NCBI RefSeq assembly: GCF_000733855.1
Contig: NZ_JPOJ01000001.1
Coordinates: 124,001 to 188,000, forward strand
Source of the DNA: Methylomicrobium agile
GTDB lineage: Bacteria; Pseudomonadota; Gammaproteobacteria; Methylococcales; Methylomonadaceae
Direction: 5' to 3'
Length of the DNA stretch: 64,000 nucleotides
The position numbers and the translations under genes are program-made. Positions 8,769-19,200 of the stretch are shown here, one piece after another. The notes beneath the pieces were generated by a model. It was not told where the DNA came from. It was given only the letters and a program-made list of their open reading frames with translations, and did no database searches. Numbering within the stretch: the stretch's first letter is position 1; the number at the start of each line of letters is the position of its first letter.

Positions 8769-11063
8769 ATGCGTGTTGCCGCACAACCCTTGACTACAGA
8801 GGACGCCGCACTGTCTCCCTGGTGGTTACGCACCGTATTGATCGTGATGGTGCTGGGCTTTGCAGGCCTGATCGTTATCACTTCGCTGGCCTACCGCAAC
8901 GTTCCGCCGATCCCCGCGCAGGTGCTTGATGCGCAAGGTGTTCGCCTGTTTACCGGTGATGACATCAGCTCAGGCCAAGCTATCTTTCTCAAATACGGAT
9001 TGATGAACAACGGCAGTATCTGGGGACATGGCGCCTACCTGGGGCCCGATTACTCGGCCGAGGCATTGCACCGTATCGGCGAGGATACCGCCACGGTCAT
9101 TGCGCGGCAGCAATACCAACAGCCGCTGGTGGCGCTGACGCCTGGCCAACGGGCGGCCGTGTATGCGCAAACGGCGGTCGAGTTAAAAACCAATCGTTAC
9201 GACGCTGCCAGCGCAACCTTGCACCTGACCCTGCCGGAAACTGCCGCTTACCACCGGCAGATGACTTACTGGACGGATTACTTCCTCGATCCCGCCCGTA
9301 ATGGCGGGCTCAAGCGGGGACTGATCGGAGACCCGACTGAATTGCGGCAGTTTTCCGCATTCGTCACCTGGGCGGCGTGGGCATCCGTGGCCAACCGTCC
9401 CGGCGAGAATTATTCCTATACCAACAACTTTCCGTACGATCCCCACGTGGGCAATACGCCGATACCCGACGCACTGCTGTGGAGTGCATTGAGTCTTATC
9501 GTGCTGCTGGCCGGTATCGCCAGCGTGCTGTTGATGTTCGGCAAGTTCGATTATCTTGGCTGGATCAGCGCTGGGCACCATGTACACCCTCATCTGTTGC
9601 CGGGCCAAGCCAGCGCCGGCCAGCGGGCACTGGTGAAATTCTTCGTGGTAATGGCGCTGCTGTTTCTTGCGCAGACTTTGGTGGGTGGCGCGGTGGCGCA
9701 TTATCGAGCCGATCCCGACAGTTTTTACGGCTTTCAGCTAGAACGGCTATTTCCCAGCAATTTGATGCGCACTTGGCATCTGCAGACCGCGGTTTTCTGG
9801 ATCGCTACCGCTTATGTTGCCGCGGCCTTGTTTCTCGGCCGTTCGCTGCGCAATGATGAACCACGCGGGTTCGCTATCTGGATTCATCTGCTGTTCGGCG
9901 CCTTCGTCGTGGTCATCGGCAGCAGCCTGTTGGGTGAATGGGCGGGTATCTCGCAAATGTTGGGTCAATGGTGGTTCTGGCTTGGTAATCAGGGCTGGGA
10001 ATACCTGGAGATCGGCCGCCTATGGCAATACCTGCTGATCGCCGGTCTGCTGGCATGGTTTGCGATCTTATTAAAGCTGGCGCAACCGGAGACTTTGAGC
10101 GAACCGGCCGCGAAACCTTTGGTCAGACTGTTCCTGCTGGCTTCCCTGGCGATCCCGCTGTTCTACACGCCAGCCCTTTTCTTTGGCGCCAAGACCCATT
10201 TCACCGTGGTCGATACTTGGCGCTTCTGGATCATTCATCTATGGGTCGAAGGTTTCTTCGAGTTCTTCGTAACCACGATGGTGGCGCTGCTGTTTTATCA
10301 ACTGGGCCTTACTCGGCGCAACGTGGCGCTGCGAGTGATTTACCTCGACGCCATCCTGTATTTCGCCGGTGGTTTGATCGGCACCGGCCATCACTGGTAT
10401 TTTACCGGCCAGAGCAGCTTCAACATGGCGCTGTCGGCAATGGTTTCGGTACTGGAAGTGGTGCCGTTGACGCTGCTGACCCTGGATGCGTGGGATTTCG
10501 TGCGCACCACGCGCGCCGACTGCGATGTCTGCGGCAAATCGGTGGCCGTACCGCATAAATGGACGTTCTACTTCTTGATGTCCGTGGGCTTCTGGAACTT
10601 CGTCGGCGCCGGCATCTTCGGCTTCCTAATCAACCTGCCGATCGTCAGCTACTATGAAGTCGGCACCCAACTGACGCCCAACCATGGCCATGCCGCGATG
10701 ATGGGCGTATTCGGCATGCTGGCGATTGCGCTAATGGTCTTCGTGTTGCGCCAAACCAGCAGCGATGCGCACTGGACCCGCATCGAAAAATACGTTAAGG
10801 TCGGATTTTGGGGTACCAATGTCGGCCTGATGCTGATGTTAACGATGAGCTTGTTTCCCAGCGGCGTGTTACAGGTCTGGGATGTAGTCCAGCATGGGTA
10901 CTGGCACGCGCGCAGCCTTGATTACATCGGTAGCGAGCGATCGCGACTGATCGAATGGCTACGGCTGCCGGGTGACTTGGTATTTATCCTATTCGGTGCC
11001 ATACCGTTGGTGATCGCATCAATCAAAGGCTGGCTGGGGGTCCACCGACAGTCGACGGATTGA
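8769..11063 (+). CDS. norB: Quinol-dependent nitric oxide reductase (qNOR)
   Basis: Single-subunit membrane enzyme that reduces two NO to N2O with electrons from quinol. It starts with a membrane anchor (residues 15-38) and a long periplasmic domain (about 40-220) that has the NorC-like fold without a haem c motif. About 12 transmembrane helices of the haem-copper oxidase type follow. Histidine-bearing helices are seen in TWHLQTAVFWIATAY, FIHLWVEGFFEFF-like, IGTGHHWYFTG and LTPNHGHAAMMGVFG. Length (764) is normal for qNOR, also called NorZ. Ribosome site AAGGAG lies 7 bases before ATG. It probably forms a unit with the upstream FNR-like gene and serves NO detoxification; no nirK/nirS, norR or nsrR gene is in the window. 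Confidence 0.93.
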   Translation: MRVAAQPLTTEDAALSPWWLRTVLIVMVLGFAGLIVITSLAYRNVPPIPAQVLDAQGVRLFTGDDISSGQAIFLKYGLMNNGSIWGHGAYLGPDYSAEALHRIGEDTATVIARQQYQQPLVALTPGQRAAVYAQTAVELKTNRYDAASATLHLTLPETAAYHRQMTYWTDYFLDPARNGGLKRGLIGDPTELRQFSAFVTWAAWASVANRPGENYSYTNNFPYDPHVGNTPIPDALLWSALSLIVLLAGIASVLLMFGKFDYLGWISAGHHVHPHLLPGQASAGQRALVKFFVVMALLFLAQTLVGGAVAHYRADPDSFYGFQLERLFPSNLMRTWHLQTAVFWIATAYVAAALFLGRSLRNDEPRGFAIWIHLLFGAFVVVIGSSLLGEWAGISQMLGQWWFWLGNQGWEYLEIGRLWQYLLIAGLLAWFAILLKLAQPETLSEPAAKPLVRLFLLASLAIPLFYTPALFFGAKTHFTVVDTWRFWIIHLWVEGFFEFFVTTMVALLFYQLGLTRRNVALRVIYLDAILYFAGGLIGTGHHWYFTGQSSFNMALSAMVSVLEVVPLTLLTLDAWDFVRTTRADCDVCGKSVAVPHKWTFYFLMSVGFWNFVGAGIFGFLINLPIVSYYEVGTQLTPNHGHAAMMGVFGMLAIALMVFVLRQTSSDAHWTRIEKYVKVGFWGTNVGLMLMLTMSLFPSGVLQVWDVVQHGYWHARSLDYIGSERSRLIEWLRLPGDLVFILFGAIPLVIASIKGWLGVHRQSTD

Positions 11064-11483
11064 CAATCCTTCCATGAAACGCCATACGGCAGTGTGCGGA
11101 TGGTTTTATCGGGGTTGTAAGCCGGAACCCCAGAAAATTTTATTCCTTGATGCTGATTCCGAGTAAAACGGCCAGGCCTTCCGATACAGCCCAGCCAGAT
11201 TTTGAACGCTGGAGATCGGCCATTTTTTGCCGATTAAAGAGAGGACAATAAACGACCGGTTAATCTGCTTCAACGCATGATTTCCTAAACGTGCTAATCA
11301 CCGCACCCTGCTTCTTCCACAGCAGGATCGTCGTAATAGAGGGAAGACATAAAGCTCTCCTTACGAAAAATTTTGAATATCCGAATATAGCCTGCAACCC
11401 ACATTTTCATCCTCTGATCTCATTGACGGCTTAGGGTCAAATTGGGAAAAATCGGGCGGAGCCGCACCGTACCCCAACGACTA
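11064..11483. other. Intergenic region after qNOR
   Basis: No long frame. It holds an ATCGGC/GCCGAT hairpin near 11215-11236 and, on the minus strand, two very short frames: 11294-11350 (listed separately) and a 27-codon frame reading MADLQRSKSGWAVSEGL near 11146-11229 without a convincing start signal. It could be the 5' region of the DUF3565 neighbourhood or degraded sequence. Confidence 0.4.
11294..11350 (-). CDS. Possible 18-residue peptide
   Basis: ATG at 11350 is preceded by a perfect AAGGAG six bases upstream and opens a frame for MSSLYYDDPAVEEAGCGD followed by TAG. The peptide is acidic with a YYDD patch and one Cys near the end. I do not recognise it. The ribosome binding site is the only support; it might equally be the intact start of a decayed longer gene. 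Confidence 0.25.
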   Translation of the reverse strand: MSSLYYDDPAVEEAGCGD

Positions 11484-11690
11484 TCAGTGATCCGGTGGAG
11501 TCCCGGCCTCACACTTCTTGCACGGAAGCTTATAGCCCATCATTGACGCACGGCCTTCCGGCGTGATGACCCAAGGGCGGTTCACCCAAGGCGGATCGTG
11601 GCGGGTATGCTGGAAGTGTCCGCACTCCAGCTCAGCCACCCAGTGCTGTTCGGCGTCCTGATGGAAGCCGACGATACTACGTTCCATCAT
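11484..11690 (-). CDS. DUF3565 family small protein
   Basis: 68-residue protein with the family pattern: a start like RSIVGFHQD, then HWVAELECGH, QHTRHDPPW, NRPWVITPEGR, and a closing LPCKKC. Two Cys and several His (CGHFQHTRH plus CKKC) suggest a metal or zinc-ribbon-like fold. Function is unknown in the family. A second Met follows the first, so the start may be 11687. It lies downstream of and convergent to the NO reductase gene; similar genes often sit near respiratory or nitrogen-oxide genes, which is recollection rather than something shown here. Confidence 0.72.
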   Translation of the reverse strand: MMERSIVGFHQDAEQHWVAELECGHFQHTRHDPPWVNRPWVITPEGRASMMGYKLPCKKCEAGTPPDH

Positions 11691-11723
11691 ACGTTATTCT
11701 CGAAGATAAACGGGTAACTGATG

Positions 11724-12927
11724 TGTCAACACCTCATCACCTATCACTTTACCCCGTTCCATAAAAGGCGGGCAAAGGGATGCCGTTTTGCAGGCAGCGC
11801 TTCAGTCGGCGCAGACCGCGGATGAACCAGGAGACCAGGCTGCGGCGGAGTTTCCTGAAGCTCCAATGGTCGGGGTCATTTTGTTCCCCGGTTTTTTTTC
11901 GAGCGGCGTCGGACGCGCCAGGGCGTCGTCCTGGCCGACGCGGACGCACCAGTACATCGCCAGCGCCATGATCAGGACCAGTCGCTCCAGGCGGTCCGCG
12001 TGCCAAAGCTGTGAGCTCCCCAGGTCGAAGCCCCGGCCCTTGAAGTCGGAGAACATCGGCTCGATGGCCCAGCGCGCGGCATAGTCCAGCACCGCCGCCC
12101 GCGACGGCGGGCAGTCCATCGCGATGATCCAAGGGTCTGGATGCCCGGCTTCGTGGAGGATGCCCAGGTTCGTCATGCGCCCCTGCGTGAACAGCCTCAC
12201 CCTCGACAAATAACGTTCCGCCACGCCTTGCGCCAACTGACCGGTGGTAGTCTCGTCGCCCTGCCCGGTGTCTGCCAGCACGTTGCCTTTCAGCCGCACC
12301 CGGTAGCCCCAACCGTGGGTCTGGATCCAGCCAAATAGCGCGGCTGAGGGGTAGAACCGGTCCGCCGAGAGCAGCACCTGCGCCCCCGCAGGCAGCCAGG
12401 CCCGCACCTGCTCCAGCAGCCTTTGCTGACTCTCGAAGCCGATGTTGGCCGGCCCCGCCTCCGCCCGCCAAACTAAGGGCAGCGCCCGGTCGCCGACCCT
12501 CAGGGCCACCACCAGCAACGCCATCCGGTCGCCCAAGTCAGTCTGGTCCATAGCCAGCAGCACGGTCTGGCCGTTCCGCGCGGCCTTAGCCAGCGCCTCC
12601 CGTGTGAACGGCTCCATCACCCTCGGGGCGAGCAGCAAGGGATTCTTCAGCAAGCGCCTCAGCCATTGTTCGCGCATGTCCTGCCGCTCGGTCTCCAAAG
12701 GCAGCAGATTGGCCAGTTCCACGGTGTTCGGCGTCTGGCCTTCGATCATCGCACCCACGGCCAGCGCCAATTTCCCTACCACCGTCTTGCGCAGCCTCGG
12801 AAGTGCCCCCGCAAGCCCGTGCTCCACTTCATTCGCCAGTTTTCTTACAGTTCCCAAGCTTACCTTGAATCAAAAGTTGCAGAGGGGGATAGTTTATCTG
12901 AAACTGATAGGTGATGAGGTGTCAACA
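11724..12927 (-). mobile_element. IS4-family insertion sequence
   Basis: Terminal inverted repeats are 21 of 23 matches: TGTCAACACCTCATCACC at the left (11724-11746) and its partner at 12905-12927 (TGTTGACACCTCATCACC in complement). The core ACACCTCATCACCTATCA is identical at both ends. No direct target duplication was found. One transposase gene fills the element. Confidence 0.8.
11749..12857 (-). CDS. IS4-family DDE transposase (reads through an A8 shift)
   Basis: RNase H-fold transposase of IS4 type. AMDQTDLGD holds the first Asp, LSADRFYPS the second, and the YREK signature is exact: Y-x2-R-x3-E-x6-K in YAARWAIEPMFSDFK. In the straight frame the protein ends at 11802 with an unrelated tail. 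A -1 shift at the run of eight A (minus strand, plus 11892-11899) restores the family-like C-terminus HWSFRKLRRSLVSWFIRGLRRL and ends at 11749. Whether this is programmed slippage or a recent indel cannot be told from one copy. Start ATG 12857. Confidence 0.78.
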
Positions 12928-12944
12928 CCTTACCGGACACACGG

Positions 12945-13134
12945 TTAAGCAGCTTTTTGCTGCAATTCGTAGTCTACGGGCGACAAATAGCCGTTGGCGG
13001 AATGGAGTCGCTCGCGGTTATAAAACACTTCGATATATTCAAACACAGCCTGCCTAGCGTCATCCCGATTACGAAAAGTCTGATGATGAATCAGCTCAGT
13101 TTTCAAGGTATGAAAGAAGCTTTCCGAGACGGGT
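12945..13134 (-). pseudogene. IS3-family transposase OrfB, C-terminal fragment
   Basis: The minus strand encodes [19 protein letters not shown], then [17 protein letters not shown] and [17 protein letters not shown], the end of the rve integrase domain of IS3-type OrfB, closed by TAA at 12945. Its upstream part is missing because a group II intron 3' end abuts it at about 13135. The intron had inserted into the transposase gene, a common target choice. Confidence 0.83.
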
Positions 13135-13259
13135 CGAGTCAGCCGAAGGGAACCTCCCCCTTCAGCTGCTCAAGGAACCGTACGTGAACCTCTCGATTCA
13201 TACGGCTCTTGTTATTCAGCCACTCAACGCCAAACGCGCCAATATGCAAATAACGGTAA
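13135..13259 (-). mobile_element. Group II intron remnant (domains V-VI and 3' end)
   Basis: On the minus strand 13208-13175 is a canonical 34-nt domain V: it opens GAGCCGTATG, has a GAGA tetraloop, and closes CACGTACGGTTC, with the AGC catalytic triad kept. Domain VI and the 3' splice end follow (CTTGAGCAGCTGAAGG through CGGCTGACTCGAC). The rest of the intron, including its reverse transcriptase, is absent because an IS1 element abuts at 13260. It cannot splice alone. Confidence 0.82.
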
Positions 13260-13263
13260 TGGG

Positions 13264-13748
13264 TCAGACCTGCGATTTCGTATGAATATCGAGGCCGAAC
13301 TCGAGCTTGTTGATGAGCAACCCGATCACCGTGTCGTGCATCAATTCCAGCTTGGAGAAGCAAATCGTCCGCCGCGCCAGGCGTTTGATCCATGTCCTGA
13401 AGTTGAGGTTCTTGCGCTCTATTTTCTGGGTGTTGCGCTTGCCCACGTCATGACTGCTTGGGGCGAGGTGGCGGCCGTAAGCCCCCAGTCGTCCGTGAAA
13501 TACCTGGCGATGTTGAGCGGGGCCAGCAGCGCCTTCAGTTCCTTGAAGACCTCGTCCGTGCGCCTGCCGAACACGTAGGCCAGCACCTTGTGGGTCGCGT
13601 GGTCGACGGCGTACCACAGCCAGCGCGGGTTGGCTTTGCTCCCCACAAACGACCATTGCTCGTCCCATTCGGCCGCCCCCAGACGGACCTCCAGCGGCTC
13701 GTTAGTGGCCTTGGCGTACCGCGGATTCACTTGCACGAGGGTGGACGC
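13264..13748 (-). pseudogene. IS1 transposase InsB part (frameshifted)
   Basis: The catalytic half of the InsAB' fusion. It would be reached by a -1 shift at the run of eight A (plus 13749-13756), as in other IS1 elements. It runs RYAKATNEPLEVRLGAAEWDEQW through NIARYFTDDWG, then loses frame in a G run near 13487; the true continuation AYGRHLAPSSHDVGKRNTQKI and ERKNLNFRTWIKRLARRT is in the next frame, ending at 13264. The extra lesion makes this copy inactive unless the G run is also slipped. Confidence 0.75.
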
Positions 13749-14016
13749 TTTTTTTTAGCGTACTGATCACGGTGCCCTTGCTGATCCTGAGCACCCGCTC
13801 CGTGTCCCGAACACCGCTGCTGTTGATGGCCATCTCGACAATCTGCTCCTTGACTCCGGGTTCATAAGCCTTGTATTGGTAGTGGAGCATGAAGGTCTTG
13901 GCCGGGCAGTCAGGATTCTGGCAGCGGTACCGCTGGGTGCCGCAGGCACTCAAGCCTGATTTGGTGAGATGAGTGCCGCCGCACTGGGGACAGGTGATTT
14001 CTTGGTAACAGGCCAT
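13702..14016 (-). CDS. IS1 InsA-like protein
   Basis: 104 residues: an N-terminal zinc finger (CPQCGGTHLTKSG then RYRCQNPDC) and a helix-turn-helix (VRDTERVLRISKGTVISTLKK), the DNA-binding and repressor half of IS1 transposase. The frame passes into insB at the A8 run. ATG 14016. Confidence 0.82.
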   Translation of the reverse strand: MACYQEITCPQCGGTHLTKSGLSACGTQRYRCQNPDCPAKTFMLHYQYKAYEPGVKEQIVEMAINSSGVRDTERVLRISKGTVISTLKKSVHPRASESAVRQGH

Positions 14017-14120
14017 GGGACATAAAGGTTGTAAATTAATTTAGCCTATTATGGAACATTTTTAATATGGAGTGACACGTTTGACCCACTACCCTATTTA
14101 TCAAAGCAAGTTTGGTGCGC

Positions 14121-15378
14121 TACTAGTAGATCGTTCCATCAATAAATTTACAGATTGGTCTAAAACACCCCTGATACTTATCCCCCTAATTGCCGGAGGA
14201 GAGGATGGCGGGAAAGACGAAACGTGCAGCACTGATATTGACGGAAAACCAAAAGGCAATGCTCAATGAGCTCTGCCGATCACGAACGGCGCCGATGAGG
14301 GAGGTTGAGCGGGCCAAGGTTTTGATAGGTTATGCCGATGGCATCACGATTACCGAACTCAATCGGCAGCTTGGCGTCAGTCGGCCCATGATCTACAAAT
14401 GCATCGATAAAGCCTTGGCTGCGGGCGCACCGATGAGGTTAAAGGACAGGTATCCCCGTCCGCACGAACCGGAAATTAGTGATGAAGCTCGTGCTTAGGT
14501 GGCAAGCATCGCTTGCACAAAGCCTACGGAACATAACTTGGCAGCAGAATTGTGGACTCTCTCCGGTCTGGCAAAATTTGTATCCCAAAGCGCCGAAACG
14601 GTGGGATTTTCCCGTCTAGCGCACGCGGGTAAAAGTACTATATGGCGTATCCTCAACGAAAACGACATCAAGCCTCATAAGATACGATACGACTTGGAGA
14701 AAAGGGATCCGGAATTTGATCGTAACATGCAGGAAGTGCTGCTGGTTTATCAGGAGGTGTCGATTTACACCGACGGAGCCGCTCATCATGGACAACCCCA
14801 TGCTATCTATACGGTTAGCATTGATGAAAAACCGGGGTTCAGGCCATTGGCCTCACGGCGCCCGATTGACCGCCAGTTCCGGGCAAGCGGCCTACTATTG
14901 GGCGAGACTATGAATATAGTCGGCTCGGCACCGTGTCAATGCTGGCTGGAATCGATCTACACTCGGGGCATATCATGGCTAATGTAGAGGATCGGCATCG
15001 TAGTTGGGAGTTTATTGCGTTACTCAAGCGATTCGATGAGTACTATCCGCCAGAGGCTGTTATCCGGGTAGTTCTGGACAATCACTCGGCCCACATTTCA
15101 AAAGAGACCCTGGCCTATCTTGCAAGCCGACCAGGGCGCTTTGAGTATGTGCATACGCCAAAACACGGCTCTTGGCTCAACCTGACCGAGTGTGCATTCT
15201 CTAAAATGGCTAGAACGTTCTTGCGGCACATGAGAGTGAAATCGGTCGACGAACTGAAGGCGCGAATCCTAAAAGGGATCGACGAATTTAATGCTTCACC
15301 TGTCGTATTCCGCTGGAATAAATTCGACCTTGGGGTGGCTTAATTTGTAATTGTTTTACTGGAACTCACTACTAGTTA
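14121..15378 (+). mobile_element. IS630-family insertion sequence, decayed
   Basis: Imperfect inverted repeats: CTAGTAGATCGTTCCA from 14123 and, in complement, CTAGTAGTGAGTTCCA ending at 15375. TA lies at both outer edges, fitting the TA target of IS630/Tc1 elements. Its right end overlaps the stop codon of the IS481 relic, so it inserted at the end of that gene. Confidence 0.72.
14205..15343 (+). pseudogene. IS630 transposase (stop codons and frameshift)
   Basis: ATG 14205 follows GGAGGAGAGG. The N-terminal HTH part (ITITELNRQLGVSRPMIYK) ends at an in-frame TAG at 14496. The catalytic part continues: YTDGAAHH where the family has a DD/DE Asp, then VSIDEKPG, a 1-base loss in a G run near 14836, a TGA near 14868, then DYEYSRLGTVSMLAGIDLHS, VLDNHSAH and HGSWLNLTECAFSKMAR, ending at 15343. 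At least three lesions make it inactive. Confidence 0.82.
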
Positions 15379-16194
15379 GGGTCAACAACAAAAATCTCCG
15401 GTTTCTTATCGTACCATTGCAAGATGGCTTCAAAGGGGGGGCTTCCGCTCTACGGCCTTAGTTTAGCAGGTAGTGGTAGATGGGTCTTTAGCGCGTCCAC
15501 ATTGTCATAGTGGAAACGTTGGGGCGTGTTGGCCTTGACTTTTGTTCATCGCCTCGACCCTGCCGTTCGTCCACGGGTGCTTGACCAGGGTGGTGCGGTG
15601 TTCGATCTGTTGGGCCTTGCACAGCGCAACGAACGGATGTTCCTTGTCCTTGGGCTTCTTGGCGTCGGGCAAGGGGTTATAGCTGAACTCGATGCCGTTG
15701 TCGGTGAGCAGCTTTTCGACCTTGAACGGATATTGTGCCAAGGCGTTTTCCAGAAAGGCGGTAGCGGTCTCCATGCGCTTGTTATCGTGCAGTTCCAGAT
15801 AGACGTAGCGGGTAGCACGGTCGATGGCGACGAACAGGTACCTCTTGTCTTTGCCCAAGTTGATTACCGTGGCGTTGCAGGCAACGGTGCAGGTTGGAGC
15901 GGGTCAGCGCCGGTATCTGTGGCCGTAACAGATCGTACAGGTCATCCAAGGGCAACAAGGTCTTAGCCGGGTTTCGACGATGACGGCTTCGTTCACCGCG
16001 GTCAGCACGCTGCCTTGGCCGGGCTTGCTGCTGCACTTGAGGTCTTCGACCGACGCCCGCTTCCGCCACTTCTGGACAGTTTTGGGGTTGATCCCGTAGC
16101 GCTTGGCGAGTTTGACGAGGCTCTCTTGAGCGTCTTGAATTTTTTCTCGGATCGCGTGCGTGGTCGTGGCTGTTCCGTGGAGTACTTGTCCCAT
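15376..16194 (-). pseudogene. IS481-family transposase relic
   Basis: Start MGQVLHGTATTTHAIREKIQ at 16194, with an HTH (LVKLAKRYGINPKTVQKWRKR), then a frame change near 15965 (LLPLDDLYDLLRPQIPALTR), another near 15860 into the integrase core KDKRYLFVAIDRATRYVYLE, LLTDNGIEFSYN and HPWTNGRVEAMNK. The end is further shifted and internally deleted before PFEAILQWYDKKPEIFVVD at about 15376-15440. Several lesions; it lies between the IS630 copy and the oldest end of the CRISPR array. Confidence 0.8.
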
Positions 16195-16287
16195 CGCTTT
16201 TCCTCTTTCAGTTGGGAATAGGTTACACCATTTATGTATGGGACTAAACAGCTAATTAGCCATCCTATGATGCCGCAACTCATAACC

Positions 16288-19200
16288 GCTTCAATGAGGC
16301 CCCGGCACGAGGCCAGGGAAAACCTGCAATCGGACCCGGCCGTCTACACCGATCATTTTGCTTCAATGAGGCCCCGGCACGAGGCCAGGGAAAACTGAGG
16401 CATCAGTTCCTATAAACGGGAGCAACTGCTTGCTTCAATGAGGCCCCGGCACGAGGCCAGGGAAAACGATCAGGCGAGCGTCGGTATCGCGGCGCGGGGC
16501 AAGCTTCAATGAGGCCCCGGCACGAGGCCAGGGAAAACCTTGCGTGGCATTCAAGTCTACCAAGTACTCTTCGACGCTTCAATGAGGCCCCGGCACGAGG
16601 CCAGGGAAAACCTGTTGAAAGTAAACGCGGTAGCCCGGCCCGTAATGCTTCAATGAGGCCCCGGCACGAGGCCAGGGAAAACATCGAGCCGTCCTGTAAT
16701 GTATACGGCTGCATATCCGCTTCAATGAGGCCCCGGCACGAGGCCAGGGAAAACACTGCCCATGATAGCAGGTTCGATTTTTCATCGCGGGCTTCAATGA
16801 GGCCCCGGCACGAGGCCAGGGAAAACAGAAGACGTCGCCGAGGAAATCGAGGAGTCGAAATAGCTTCAATGAGGCCCCGGCACGAGGCCAGGGAAAACCA
16901 AGACCGAATGGATCAAATTGACCAGCTTATGGCTGCTTCAATGAGGCCCCGGCACGAGGCCGGGGAAAACAGCTTACCATCACGGCAATTTCCACTTCAC
17001 CGGCTGCTTCAATGAGGCCCCGGCACGAGGCCAGGGAAAACGTAGATATTGGCTAAGCTGAAGGTCAACCATCATTTGCTTCAATGAGGCCCCGGCACGA
17101 GGCCAGGGAAAACTTTTTCAAGGAAGGAAGAAAAAAAAGAATGTCCAGAATGCTTCAATGAGGCCCCGGCACGAGGCCAGGGAAAACGTCGAACGTACAT
17201 TTGATCGAATCCGTGTCAGTCAGCGCTTCAATGAGGCCCCGGCACGAGGCCAGGGAAAACCTAGACTTAAAGCAATGATGAAAATTACCCACCTATAGCT
17301 TCAATGAGGCCCCGGCACGAGGCCAGGGAAAACTGGCGTTGAGCGATAACGTAGGCAATTTGGCGCATCGCTTCAATGAGGCCCCGGCACGAGGCCAGGG
17401 AAAACGGCAGGCCGACATTTCGCCGGTATTCGTCATCGACTCGCTTCAATGAGGCCCCGGCACGAGGCCAGGGAAAACCGTGCTGGGCCAGTGTAAAGGC
17501 ACTAAAATCATCGTGCTTCAATGAGGCCCCGGCACGAGGCCAGGGAAAACAACGGAACGCGATCTTTTTCCGGTAGTTTCTTGTTGTGCTTCAATGAGGC
17601 CCCGGCACGAGGCCAGGGAAAACCGTTTCTTCCGCCACTCGAAGCTGGCTGCTGCCGAGCTTCAATGAGGCCCCGGCACGAGGCCAGGGAAAACTTTCGT
17701 TATCGCATTAAGTCTAGCCCTGAGTGTGTGGCTTCAATGAGGCCCCGGCACGAGGCCAGGGAAAACCCAAATTATTCGCATTGTCGGCAACGGTTGAAGA
17801 TGCTTCAATGAGGCCCCGGCACGAGGCCAGGGAAAACATTCTCGAATAAAAATCTAAACATAAATCTACCCCTAGCTTCAATGAGGCCCCGGCACGAGGC
17901 CAGGGAAAACGTATCTGGAACTGGTCAATGACTACTCCACCCTGGAGCTTCAATGAGGCCCCGGCACGAGGCCAGGGAAAACCTCGGGAGCGTCAAACTC
18001 GACGACCACCACGCCCGGCTTCAATGAGGCCCCGGCACGAGGCCAGGGAAAACTGCCGAGTCCAGGTAGCAATCTGATTCGCGTCACAAGCTTCAATGAG
18101 GCCCCGGCACGAGGCCAGGGAAAACGTAATCTGAGTGCTAGGCATAGGTCAGCCTCACATGAGGCTTCAATGAGGCCCCGGCACGAGGCCAGGGAAAACC
18201 TTGATCCTCAAACAGGCAGGCCGCTTAGTTATATGCGCTTCAATGAGGCCCCGGCACGAGGCCAGGGAAAACTGCCGTACAGCCAGGGAGGGTTATGCAA
18301 GGCCTTATGCTTCAATGAGGCCCCGGCACGAGGCCAGGGAAAACGGTTAAATCGGCACTGAAATTTATCACCGGTTTTGTGCTTCAATGAGGCCCCGGCA
18401 CGAGGCCAGGGAAAACCGGCGGGATATTGATGCTTGGCTCAAACGCGAACTCGCTTCAATGAGGCCCCGGCACGAGGCCAGGGAAAACGGGCAAGCGGCA
18501 GATGATGATGACCGAGGCCGAGTTGCTTCAATGAGGCCCCGGCACGAGGCCAGGGAAAACGACGATGAGCGACTTCGCCGCGGCCTTGGCCGGCATGCTT
18601 CAATGAGGCCCCGGCACGAGGCCAGGGAAAACGAGAAAGGGCTGGTATTTACCAGCGACGCGGCGCACGCTTCAATGAGGCCCCGGCACGAGGCCAGGGA
18701 AAACGACGCCGTGCAAGCGTTGGCTGGCAGCATTAATCCTTGCTTCAATGAGGCCCGGCACGAGGCCAGGGAAAACGATAATCATCAATGCAGCAGATTA
18801 CTGCTGCAGGCGAGCTTCAATGAGGCCCCGGCACGAGGCCAGGGAAAACTCAGTTTCTGAAAATGCCCAGTTAATTCGGGCTGGACGCTTCAATGAGGCC
18901 CCGGCACGAGGCCAGGGAAAACATAGTCAGCGATCATAACGCCCGCCTCATAGCCTTGGCTTCAATGAGGCCCCGGCACGAGGCCAGGGAAAACGCAAAA
19001 TGCGAAGACGGCATCCGGCTGCCCTTGCGCTTCAATGAGGCCCCGGCACGAGGCCAGGGAAAACGATTTTTTCCACGTATTTTTTTACGGCGGCGAAACT
19101 GCTTCAATGAGGCCCCGGCACGAGGCCAGGGAAAACACTATTTATGACGCCAGAAAAATGTGGGGAATTTGATGCGCTTCAATGAGGCCCCGGCACGAGG

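Larger units (their letters stand above)
13260..14088 (-). mobile_element. IS1-family insertion sequence
   Basis: 829 bp with short imperfect ends TGGGTCAGACCTG (13260 onward) and, in complement, TGGGTCAAACGTG (from 14088). It carries an insA frame and a damaged insB frame. Its left edge cuts the group II intron remnant. Confidence 0.75.
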
